Source: Candidatus Levyibacteriota bacterium
Lineage (GTDB): Bacteria > Patescibacteriota > Microgenomatia > Levybacterales > UBA12049
Direction: 5' to 3'
Assembly: GCA_016182225.1 (NCBI GenBank)
Contig: JACOXV010000049.1
Location: 1-17,744 of the forward strand
Length of the DNA stretch: 17,744 nucleotides
Shown: in pieces, positions 7,023-13,357 of the stretch
Numbering within the stretch: the first letter of the stretch is position 1
Layout: each line of letters opens with the position of its first letter
Program-made: the position numbers and the translations under genes
Notes under the pieces: generated by a model
Database searches by the model: none
Told to the model about the DNA's origin: nothing
Seen by the model: only the letters and a program-made list of their open reading frames with translations

Positions 7023-7330
7023 AAGTAAAACTTTTAATTGATACCAGGGAAAAAGATAAAGCGACTGTAGGGCTTTTGATAAGAGAAAAAAGATTGGTTC
7101 TTGAAGAAAAAAGAACTGCCCTTAGCTCACAGGTTGTCCTTTTATTAGTTGAAAAAATACTAAAAGAAAACAATCTTGAGCCATCTGATTTAACAGACAT
7201 AGGCGTAGAGGAAGGGCCAGGATCTTTTACGGGAATAAGAGTAGGGGTAGCTATAGCCAATGCTTTTTCATTCGCCTTGGGTATTCCGGTGAATGGAAAA
7301 AAAGAAATAGTTGTCCCTACTTTTAAATGA
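7019..7330 (+). CDS. tsaB: TsaB, half-length form
   Basis: TsaB is the inactive-fold partner that binds TsaD and TsaE in t6A synthesis. The ATG of the ATGA overlap with tsaC is chosen; an upstream extension to 6980 would only read antisense-like sequence inside tsaC. The protein has 103 aa against roughly 220-230 in Escherichia coli. It keeps the N-terminal ASKHA lobe: LLIDTRE (5-11), the helix with ALSSQVVLLL (34-43), and the hallmark EEGPGSFTGIRVG (64-76). It ends shortly after GIPVNG, with no second lobe. No frameshift remnant follows, since the next gene starts 20 bases later. Short TsaB forms are plausible in reduced genomes; the TsaD partner is outside the window. Confidence 0.83.
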   Translation: MKVKLLIDTREKDKATVGLLIREKRLVLEEKRTALSSQVVLLLVEKILKENNLEPSDLTDIGVEEGPGSFTGIRVGVAIANAFSFALGIPVNGKKEIVVPTFK

Positions 7331-7348
7331 TATATACTTAAGTATATA
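7331..7348. promoter_or_regulatory. Perfect 18-base palindrome between tsaB and CAP gene
   Basis: TATATACTTAAGTATATA is self-complementary over its full length and fills all but one base between the tsaB stop and the next ATG. ATGA occurs on both sides (7327-7330 and 7350-7353). It could be an operator, contain a -10-like TATATA for leaderless transcription of the CAP gene, or be a short hairpin. There is no Shine-Dalgarno here. Confidence 0.45.
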
Positions 7349-7349
7349 G

Positions 7350-8201
7350 ATGAAAAAGAAGCTTGCCCATCTGTTCTTTCCTCACGAATCTAATAACTTT
7401 AGAGCAAAAATTCTTCATCACAAGATACTTAGTATTTTTATAATTTTTTTTATTTCTCTGTCCTTTTTATTTTCCAGTTTCAAAACCGCTTACCCCGCAG
7501 TTTTGGGAGTAAGTAGTGATATTTCTTCCCAAGAGCTATTGCTTTTGGTAAATAATGAGAGAAAAGAAAAAGGAATACCACCTCTTATTCTTAGTGACAA
7601 ATTAAATACTGCTGCGTCAAATAAAGCAACGGATATGTTTGAAAAGAATTATTGGTCGCATAACTCCCCCGAAGGAACAACACCCTGGTTCTTTATTAAA
7701 GAAACAGGATATAACTATGTTTATGCGGGGGAAAATTTAGCCAGAGGATTTAATACCGCTCACGATTTGCTAAATGCGTGGATGGCAAGCGAAAGCCATA
7801 GGGAAAATATCCTTTCCCCAAATTTTGAAGATGTTGGTTTTGCTGTTGTTTCGGGAACAATGGACGGAGAAGAAACTATTTTGGTGGTTCAGGAGTTCGG
7901 AGGACAGAAAGTGATTCAGAATGAAGAGTCCATTTTTTCGCCTCCCGAAGAGACCATAAAAGGATTATCTAGCTTATCGTATGAAATTCCCGTGGGAAAA
8001 CCGCTAATTGAAGTAAGAAATTTATCCTTTAACATTTCTTTTATAATAATTTCACTGTTTATATTCGCTTTGATACTGGATTTATTGATAATAAGACAAA
8101 AGAAAATTATAAGACTTAGGGGACACAATATGGATCATATTTTCTTTCTTTTGCTAATGCTTTCTCTAATTGCTATCCTTAACAAAGGGTCGATACTTTA
8201 A
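7350..8201 (+). CDS. CAP/SCP-domain membrane protein
   Basis: This 283-aa protein has an N-terminal hydrophobic segment (about 25-45, ending near AYPA), a CAP (SCP/PR-1) domain, and two C-terminal membrane helices (about 228-248 and 262-276). The CAP domain shows ELLLLVNNERKEKG (62-75), a helix with NKATDMFE, YWSHNSPEG (101-109, H104), AGENLARG (126-133, E128), SESHRENIL (147-155, H150) and VVQEFG (179-184), so the usual His/Glu cleft residues are retained. Biochemical function of bacterial CAP proteins is poorly defined. The domain is predicted to face outside. Its stop overlaps the start of the next gene by one base, so the two products may act together in the membrane. Confidence 0.87.
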   Translation: MKKKLAHLFFPHESNNFRAKILHHKILSIFIIFFISLSFLFSSFKTAYPAVLGVSSDISSQELLLLVNNERKEKGIPPLILSDKLNTAASNKATDMFEKNYWSHNSPEGTTPWFFIKETGYNYVYAGENLARGFNTAHDLLNAWMASESHRENILSPNFEDVGFAVVSGTMDGEETILVVQEFGGQKVIQNEESIFSPPEETIKGLSSLSYEIPVGKPLIEVRNLSFNISFIIISLFIFALILDLLIIRQKKIIRLRGHNMDHIFFLLLMLSLIAILNKGSIL

Positions 8202-8470
8202 TGTTTAGGAAAAGTAAAGATTTTTTTTACTATCTATCTCTTTTTTTAATTCTTTTTTTAGGGGGAATTTCCATATATTTAGCATTTCCTAATAAAAATC
8301 TTCAGGTATTACTACTGGCAATGACAGGATTTTTTTATTTTCTGTGGGGAATTCTGCATCACTATTTAAATCATGATTTGATAGTAAAAACTGTGATAGA
8401 ATATGCTTTAATTGCTATGCTTGGAGTAGTTATCGCGGCATTTGCACTAAAAGGAGGATCAATTTTTTGA
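8201..8470 (+). CDS. Small three-helix membrane protein, unknown function
   Basis: The 89-aa product overlaps the CAP gene as TAATG. It has three predicted membrane helices (about 9-29, 34-53, 66-84), with a polar connection containing WGILHHYLNHD (49-59) that has four His/Asp residues near a membrane face. The family is not recognised. The position directly after a CAP membrane protein, with coupled translation, suggests a partner or a shared envelope role. The rich His cluster could bind metal, but this is speculation. Confidence 0.7.
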   Translation: MFRKSKDFFYYLSLFLILFLGGISIYLAFPNKNLQVLLLAMTGFFYFLWGILHHYLNHDLIVKTVIEYALIAMLGVVIAAFALKGGSIF

Positions 8471-8477
8471 CCCTCCT
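8452..8477 (+). terminator. Hairpin spanning the end of the small membrane gene
   Basis: AGGAGGATCAA (8452-8462) pairs with TTGACCCTCCT (8467-8477), 11 bp with one A-C mismatch and a TTTT loop. The stop codon lies in the right arm. There is no U-tract after it, so termination is uncertain; it may instead stabilise the 3' end. Confidence 0.4.
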
Positions 8478-8479
8478 AC

Positions 8480-8531
8480 TCCGCCGGCTGGCGGATTCGG
8501 ACGGGTCATGCCGCCGAAGCTCAAGCTTCGG
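8480..8531 (+). repeat. GC-rich double-hairpin intergenic element
   Basis: Two GC-rich hairpins sit in an otherwise AT-rich region: TCCGCC-GGCT-GGCGGA (8480-8495) and CCGAAGC-TCAA-GCTTCGG (8514-8531). Base composition is unlike the neighbours. It resembles dispersed REP-like palindromes, but only one copy is in this window. No T-run follows. Confidence 0.5.
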
Positions 8532-8570
8532 GGACAAGTTTGTTAATATGAATATGAAAAGAATATCAAA

Positions 8571-8576
8571 AAGGAG
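8571..8576 (+). promoter_or_regulatory. Strong ribosome binding site of rfbA
   Basis: AAGGAG stands 9 bases before the ATG at 8586. It is one of very few good Shine-Dalgarno sequences in the window and fixes the rfbA start. Confidence 0.75.
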
Positions 8577-8585
8577 CGAAGAAGC

Positions 8586-9308
8586 ATGAAAGGCGTAATT
8601 TTAGCTGGGGGATTAGGAACTAGATTATATCCCCTAACCCACGTTACCAACAAACATTTGTTACCAATTTTTGACAAACCGATGATTTTTTATCCCATCG
8701 ATACGCTTGTTAAGGCCGGAATTAGGGATATTCTCATAGTAACAAGCGGTCCTCATGTTGGTGATTTTTTGGGAGTTTTAAGAAATGGAAAAGAACTTGG
8801 CGTAGAGCATTTGGAGTATGCATATCAGGAAAAACCAGATGGTGGAATCGCTGACGCTTTACTGTTGGCTGAGGATTTTGCAGATGGAGGACCAGTCTGT
8901 ATGATTTTAGGCGATAATACGACGGATGCAGATATAGGAGGCGATGTCAAGACATTTCAGGATGGAGGACTGGTTTTCTTAAAAAAGGTTACAGATCCAA
9001 AGCGTTTTGGTGTTGCAGTTTTTGATGAAAGCCGTGAAAGAATAATAAGAATAGATGAAAAACCAGAAAATCCCGCCAGCAACTTTGCGGTAACAGGACT
9101 TTACGTCTATGATAATAAGGTTTTCGGATATGCAAAAAGCCTTAAGCCGTCGGAGCGAGGACAACTTGAGATAACGGATGTTAATAATTGTTATATAAAT
9201 GAGAATAATCTCAAGTGGGTTGAGCTAAAGGGCTTTTGGAGCGATGCGGGAACTTTTAGAAGTCTATATAGCGCGAATAAATTTTGGGCCGAAAAGCAGG
9301 GAGAATAG
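8586..9308 (+). CDS. rfbA: Glucose-1-phosphate thymidylyltransferase-like nucleotidyltransferase
   Basis: This enzyme joins a nucleotide to a sugar phosphate, most likely dTTP and glucose-1-phosphate to dTDP-glucose. The nucleotide-binding signature GGLGTRLYPLT (8-18) and NKHLLPIFDKPM (22-33) are RmlA-like, followed by ILGDN (107-111), IDEKP (156-160) and GFWSDAGTF (216-224). At 240 aa it is a short form, about 50 residues below E. coli RmlA, lacking the C-terminal extension. It is followed by a Nudix gene (9-base gap) and then rfbB, which uses dTDP-glucose, supporting the assignment. It is preceded by a GC-rich intergenic element and a good ribosome binding site, so it probably starts a new transcription unit. 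Specificity for UTP rather than dTTP cannot be excluded. Confidence 0.88.
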   Translation: MKGVILAGGLGTRLYPLTHVTNKHLLPIFDKPMIFYPIDTLVKAGIRDILIVTSGPHVGDFLGVLRNGKELGVEHLEYAYQEKPDGGIADALLLAEDFADGGPVCMILGDNTTDADIGGDVKTFQDGGLVFLKKVTDPKRFGVAVFDESRERIIRIDEKPENPASNFAVTGLYVYDNKVFGYAKSLKPSERGQLEITDVNNCYINENNLKWVELKGFWSDAGTFRSLYSANKFWAEKQGE

Positions 9309-9317
9309 CAAAATTTA

Positions 9318-9860
9318 ATGAGCAAATGGAAAGTTGTTGGGAAGAAGAGAGTCTTTAAAGCTCCACTTTTTGAAGTTTATTCCTCGAAAATCAAATTTGA
9401 AAGCGGGAAAGAAGAAGAATATCTTGATGTTTATAGAAAACCTACTGTCATAATATTTCCTCTTACTCCTAAAAATGAAATTTATTTAATTTCCCAAAAG
9501 AGATATTTGCACGCAAGGTTTATTCTTGAGGCGCCAGCAGGATACATAGATGAAAATGAATCTTCCCTTTCTGCTGCGAAAAGAGAATTAAAAGAAGAAA
9601 CAGGACTTGTTGCTAGTCATTGGGAACAAATTGCAAAAGTTGAATCATCGGCAAACGTTATTAAGGCCACCGCTAATTTATTTTTAGCAACAGATCTAGA
9701 AGAGGACGATGCAACGCCTGAAGAATTAGAAAATATTGAGGTTTTTAAAATTCCCATAAAAACTGCTGTTGAAAAAATATTCACAGGAGAAATATTTACC
9801 GGTTCTACTATTCAGGGAATCCTAATGATTGATAAATTAATTAGAGACCGTAAGCTTTAA
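9318..9860 (+). CDS. Nudix hydrolase, ADP-ribose/nucleotide-sugar pyrophosphatase type
   Basis: A perfect Nudix box is present at 75-97: G-x5-E-x7-REL-x-EE-x-GL, within GYIDENESSLSAAKREL and KEETGL. The preceding AP residues (EAPAG) and the N-terminal beta-domain of about 40 residues match the ADP-ribose pyrophosphatase subgroup. At 180 aa the length is normal. Its place between rfbA and rfbB suggests it hydrolyses a nucleotide sugar or clears damaged or excess nucleotide diphosphate compounds, but the substrate is not determinable. No Shine-Dalgarno lies at normal spacing. Confidence 0.92.
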   Translation: MSKWKVVGKKRVFKAPLFEVYSSKIKFESGKEEEYLDVYRKPTVIIFPLTPKNEIYLISQKRYLHARFILEAPAGYIDENESSLSAAKRELKEETGLVASHWEQIAKVESSANVIKATANLFLATDLEEDDATPEELENIEVFKIPIKTAVEKIFTGEIFTGSTIQGILMIDKLIRDRKL

Positions 9861-9862
9861 GG

Positions 9863-9892
9863 TTGCAAAAAAGAAGCACCACAAACTATAAT
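9863..9892 (+). promoter_or_regulatory. Predicted promoter of rfbB
   Basis: TTGCAA (9863-9868), an 18-base spacer and TATAAT (9887-9892) form a plausible sigma-70-type promoter just after the Nudix stop. Transcription would start about 7 bases before the rfbB ATG at 9906. Confidence 0.45.
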
Positions 9893-9905
9893 TGATTATT
9901 AATTT

Positions 9906-10916
9906 ATGAAACTTTTTGTTACGGGTGGGGCCGGATTTATCGGCTCAAACTTTATTCTTTATTGGATGAAGACCCACCCAGAAGATCAAATTGTTAACTT
10001 TGATAAATTAACCTACGCAGGAAATTTAGAAAACCTAAAAGAAGTTGAGAAAAACCCGAACTATTCCTTTATAAGAGGAGATATTTGTGATGTTTTACGG
10101 GTTGAATCAGCAATGCAAGGAGTTGATGTGGTTGTTCACTTTGCAGCAGAAAGCCATGTGGACCGGTCAATTATGGAACCTTCATCCTTTGTTATGACAA
10201 ATGTTGTCGGAACGCAGGTGCTTTTAGACGGCGCTCTTAAAAACAATATAAAAAGATTTCATCACGTTTCAACGGATGAAGTATTTGGTCAGCTTCCTTT
10301 GGATTCAAATGAAAAATTTGACGAATCCTCACTATATGATCCAAGGAGTCCTTACTCGGCGAGTAAAGCAGCCTCAGATCATTTAGTTCGTGCATATTAT
10401 CATACGTTTGGTTTACCAATTACTATAACGAATTGTTCAAATAATTTTGGTCCCTATCAATTCCCTGAAAAAATAATTGCGTTAGCAATTACTAACGTAA
10501 TTGAGGATAAAAAAATACCAATCTATGGAGACGGTCTTTATGTTAGGGATTGGCTATATGTTGAGGATCATTGTCGAGGAATAGATATGGTTTTAGGTAA
10601 AGGAAAAGTAGGGGAAACGTATTGTTTGGGTGGATTAACTGAAGACATAAACAATCTTGAGGTGGCAAAAAAAATATTACGGCTTTTAGGAAAAAGCGAA
10701 GATCACGTCTCTTTCGTAAAGGATCGTCCGGGACATGATAGAAGATATGCAATCGATTGGACAAAGTCAAAGAAAGAGCTTGGCTGGGAACCGCTTCATT
10801 CTTTTGACGAATGGCTTGCTCTCACAGTTAAGTGGTATCAAAAAAATAAAGATTGGTGGAGGAAAGTAAAAAGCGGAGAATATAAGAATTATTATAAGAA
10901 GCAGTACGGAGATTGA
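9906..10916 (+). CDS. rfbB: dTDP-glucose 4,6-dehydratase
   Basis: This extended short-chain dehydrogenase (336 aa, normal length) converts dTDP-glucose to dTDP-4-keto-6-deoxyglucose with bound NAD. The Rossmann motif is GGAGFIG (7-13). HFAAESHVDRSI (78-89), the active-site STDEVFG (122-128, Asp124/Glu125) and YSASK (150-154) are all RmlB hallmarks, as are NCSNNFGPYQFPEK (176-189) and RDWLYVEDH (214-222). It should take its substrate from the rfbA product upstream. rmlC and rmlD, needed for dTDP-L-rhamnose, are not in the window, so either they lie elsewhere or another 6-deoxysugar is made. Confidence 0.96.
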   Translation: MKLFVTGGAGFIGSNFILYWMKTHPEDQIVNFDKLTYAGNLENLKEVEKNPNYSFIRGDICDVLRVESAMQGVDVVVHFAAESHVDRSIMEPSSFVMTNVVGTQVLLDGALKNNIKRFHHVSTDEVFGQLPLDSNEKFDESSLYDPRSPYSASKAASDHLVRAYYHTFGLPITITNCSNNFGPYQFPEKIIALAITNVIEDKKIPIYGDGLYVRDWLYVEDHCRGIDMVLGKGKVGETYCLGGLTEDINNLEVAKKILRLLGKSEDHVSFVKDRPGHDRRYAIDWTKSKKELGWEPLHSFDEWLALTVKWYQKNKDWWRKVKSGEYKNYYKKQYGD

Positions 10917-10920
10917 AAGC

Positions 10921-10952
10921 TTTTATCATTTTTCATTTTAAAAATGATAAAA
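10921..10952 (+). terminator. AT-rich hairpin after rfbB
   Basis: A perfect 13-bp stem (10921-10933 with 10940-10952) encloses a 6-base loop, starting 4 bases after the stop. It consists almost entirely of A-T pairs, with no U-tract after it on the plus strand. It may be a weak terminator or an mRNA 3'-end stabiliser. Confidence 0.5.
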
Positions 10953-10973
10953 TAATACCTTAACGCAGAATTG

Positions 10974-10979
10974 TATAAT
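10974..10979 (+). promoter_or_regulatory. Possible -10 box of ugd
   Basis: A consensus TATAAT lies 17 bases before the ugd ATG, downstream of the rfbB hairpin. The -35 region is not convincing. Together with the hairpin it suggests ugd has its own promoter. Confidence 0.42.
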
Positions 10980-10996
10980 CCTGTACTGATATTATT

Positions 10997-12313
10997 ATGA
11001 CTTTAACATTTATAGGACATGGTTATGTCGGACTAGTAACAGCAGCTGTATTTGCTGATTTAGGTAATAAAGTTTACGTAATAGGACACACCCCCAAGAA
11101 AATTGAAGATTTGAAGAAAGGAATTATTCCTTTCTTCGAGCCGGGACTTGAAGAATTGGTGAAAAAAAATTATGAAGCAGGGAGACTTATTTTTACTCTC
11201 GATTATGCCCCGGGAGTTCCAGATTCTGAAATAGTTTTTATAGCTGTTGGTACCCCGCCTCAAAAAACTGGAGATGCAGAGCTCTATACTGTTTTTGAAG
11301 TTGCGAAAAAAATCGGCGAAAATCTGAAACCGGGTGGATATACGGTTGTCGCTACTAAAAGTACTGTGCCTCCGGGAACTAATAAGAAAATAGCTAGAAT
11401 TGTTGAAGAATCAAAATCTACTAATTCAAGTTTTGATATTGCGTCCGTGCCGGAATTTCTAAGGGAGGGAACAGCAATTTCTGACACACTTAATCCGGAT
11501 AGGGTTGTTATTGGAACAGAAAGCAGTAAAGCAAGACAAATATTGGTTGATCTTCATAAGCCACTAATAGAGGACAGTGATTCACATAAAGCATTTATAG
11601 TTGACTCCAACTTAGAAACAGCAGAGCTTATCAAATACGCTTCAAATTCATTTCTTGCTACGAAAATTTCTTTTGCTAATGCAATAGCTAAGCTTTCTGA
11701 ACTTTGTGGCGCTGACGGATTGAAAGTTTTAGAAGGTATTGGATATGACAAAAGAATCGGCAGAGATTTTTTAAGTCCCGGAGCAGGCTATGGAGGAAGC
11801 TGTTTTCCTAAAGACGTAAAGGCACTGGTTTCTATTGCAGCTGATTACGGATACGATTTTTCCTTATTGAATGATGTGGAGGGAATTAATAAACAAGCAA
11901 AAAGAGATATTGTAAGAAAAGCGAGAGCAATGACAGGAGACTTAAGGGGCAAAACAGTAGCAGTTTTGGGTCTTGCCTTTAAACCAAACACAGATGATAT
12001 GAGGGAAGCTCCGGCAATTGACATTATCGAGCTTTTGAAAAAAGAAGGCGCATTAATTAAGGTTTTTGACCCTCAAGCAACGGCAAATGCAAAAGAAATA
12101 ATTAGAGATATTGAATATTCAAATGATCTTTATGACGCAGTAAAAGACGCTGAAGTTTTAATAATAGTTACCGAATGGAATGAGTTTAAGGAAGCAGATT
12201 TAGAGAAAATAAAATCCCTCATGATGTCTCCTAATATTATTGATGGAAGAAATATTTATGACCCATCAACGATGAAAAACCTTGGGTTTTCTTATGAGGG
12301 GACTGGAAGATGA
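10997..12313 (+). CDS. ugd: UDP-glucose 6-dehydrogenase
   Basis: This enzyme oxidises UDP-glucose to UDP-glucuronate (438 aa, typical). The N-terminal Rossmann motif is GHGYVG (7-12). GTPP (85-88), STVPPGT (122-128), VPEFLREG (151-158), the K213 region (LIKYASNSFLATKISF) and the catalytic cysteine C269 in GAGYGGSCFPKD (262-273) are all present. The C-terminal UDP-binding domain has LGLAFKPNTDDMREAP (324-339) and VTEWNEF (391-397). One oddity: the end of beta-2, usually VDxD with an Asp that holds the NAD ribose, reads IGHTPKK (29-35). The loss of the acid may shift cofactor preference toward NADP; this is inference. Its product is the substrate of the UXS-like enzyme at 14326. It is followed directly by inverted-repeat element A. 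Confidence 0.95.
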   Translation: MTLTFIGHGYVGLVTAAVFADLGNKVYVIGHTPKKIEDLKKGIIPFFEPGLEELVKKNYEAGRLIFTLDYAPGVPDSEIVFIAVGTPPQKTGDAELYTVFEVAKKIGENLKPGGYTVVATKSTVPPGTNKKIARIVEESKSTNSSFDIASVPEFLREGTAISDTLNPDRVVIGTESSKARQILVDLHKPLIEDSDSHKAFIVDSNLETAELIKYASNSFLATKISFANAIAKLSELCGADGLKVLEGIGYDKRIGRDFLSPGAGYGGSCFPKDVKALVSIAADYGYDFSLLNDVEGINKQAKRDIVRKARAMTGDLRGKTVAVLGLAFKPNTDDMREAPAIDIIELLKKEGALIKVFDPQATANAKEIIRDIEYSNDLYDAVKDAEVLIIVTEWNEFKEADLEKIKSLMMSPNIIDGRNIYDPSTMKNLGFSYEGTGR

Positions 12314-12393
12314 ATCCCGTTAGAAAGATTTGTTTAGAAAGTAATATCTTTTTATTTAAAATACAGCTTGGAAGGAGAGCTTTCTAACGGGAT
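12314..12393 (+). repeat. Inverted-repeat element A between ugd and rmd
   Basis: The left arm ATCCCGTTAGAAAG (12314-12327) is perfectly complementary to CTTTCTAACGGGAT (12380-12393). The element begins on the base after the ugd TGA and its last two bases are the first two of the rmd ATG. The 52-base interior is AT-rich and contains AAGGAG (12372-12377), 14 bases before the start. ATGA flanks both sides (12310-12313 and 12392-12395). If transcribed, the closed stem would bury the start codon. A second copy with the same arm core lies at 15283-15400. No U-tract supports terminator function. Confidence 0.85.
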
Positions 12394-13348
12394 GAAAGCA
12401 TTTATAACAGGCGCGTCCGGATTTGCCGGAAGTTTTCTCTCTGAAAGGCTCTTAAATAGCGGATACGCCGTTTTTGGAACATATCTTTCAGAAAAGAGCT
12501 TAGAAAATTTATCACACATTAAAAATAAAATTAACTTAGTTCACCTTGATCTTCTCGATGAAGAAAAAACCAATCAAACAATCAGTGACATAAGACCGGA
12601 TCTTATTTTTCATCTAGCCGCATTTACTTCTCCGGCCGAGAGTTTTAAAAATCCGAAGGAAACTTTTGACAATAATATTTCTGCGGAATTAAATATTTTT
12701 GAATCTGTGGTAAAAAATAAATTACTTGATACTAAAATTTTGGTTGTTTCCTCCTCAGAAATATACGGAGTAGTAAAGCCTGAAGATATTCCGGTAGACG
12801 AAGATACTCCGTTAAGACCGGGAAGCCCCTACGCAGTTTCAAAAATTGCTCAGGATTTTCTAGGGTTTCAATATTTTTTGTCTGCAAAACTAAAGATTGT
12901 AAGAGTCCGTCCTTATAATCATTCAGGACCTAGGCAGGCTCCAATTTTTGTGATTTCCTCTTTTGCTAAAAAAATTGCAGATATTGAAAAGGGGAAAGAG
13001 GACCCAGTTTTAAAAGTGGGAAATCTAGATGCTAGAAGAGATTTCACAGACGTTAGAGATATGGTGGAGGCATATGTTCTTGCTCTTGAAAAAGGCGAGG
13101 CAGGAGAAGTTTATAATCTGGGTTTTGGAAAGTCACAAAAAATAGGCGATATTTTGGAAATGCTTCTTAATATGTCAACCAAAAAAGACATTAAGGTAGA
13201 AAAAGATCCGTCTCTTTTCAGACCAGTTGATGTTCCCGATATAGTTTCAGATTCCACTAAATTCAGAAAACTAACCGGTTGGAAGCCTCAGATCTCAATA
13301 GAGAAAACTTTGCAAGATACTCTAGATTATTGGAGAGATTTATCTTAA
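12392..13348 (+). CDS. rmd: GDP-6-deoxy-D-mannose reductase (Rmd-like)
   Basis: This NAD(P)-dependent extended SDR (318 aa) probably reduces GDP-4-keto-6-deoxy-mannose to GDP-D-rhamnose. Rossmann motif GASGFAGS (7-14), HLAAFTSPAES (74-84), SSSEIYG (120-126) and the catalytic YAVSK (147-151) are clear. PVDEDTPLRP (134-143), RPYNHSGPRQ (173-182) and VGNLDARRDFTDVRD (209-223) are the signature blocks of Rmd. The ATG at 12392 is chosen because it sits right before the Rossmann strand; a TTG at 12368 would add eight residues encoded by the repeat arm. The gmd gene for the preceding step follows after 9 bases. A GDP-L-fucose synthase is less likely, since the sequence blocks match Rmd. Confidence 0.82.
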   Translation: MKAFITGASGFAGSFLSERLLNSGYAVFGTYLSEKSLENLSHIKNKINLVHLDLLDEEKTNQTISDIRPDLIFHLAAFTSPAESFKNPKETFDNNISAELNIFESVVKNKLLDTKILVVSSSEIYGVVKPEDIPVDEDTPLRPGSPYAVSKIAQDFLGFQYFLSAKLKIVRVRPYNHSGPRQAPIFVISSFAKKIADIEKGKEDPVLKVGNLDARRDFTDVRDMVEAYVLALEKGEAGEVYNLGFGKSQKIGDILEMLLNMSTKKDIKVEKDPSLFRPVDVPDIVSDSTKFRKLTGWKPQISIEKTLQDTLDYWRDLS

Positions 13349-13357
13349 AATACATTT

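Noticed and set aside
12368..12391. Earlier TTG start for rmd
   Set aside because: It would translate the repeat arm into eight non-conserved residues ahead of the Rossmann strand; the ATG at 12392 fits the family start.
12314..12393. Inverted-repeat elements A and B as Rho-independent terminators
   Set aside because: The arms are separated by 52 and 90 bases, and neither is followed by a U-tract; the downstream base is the start codon itself.
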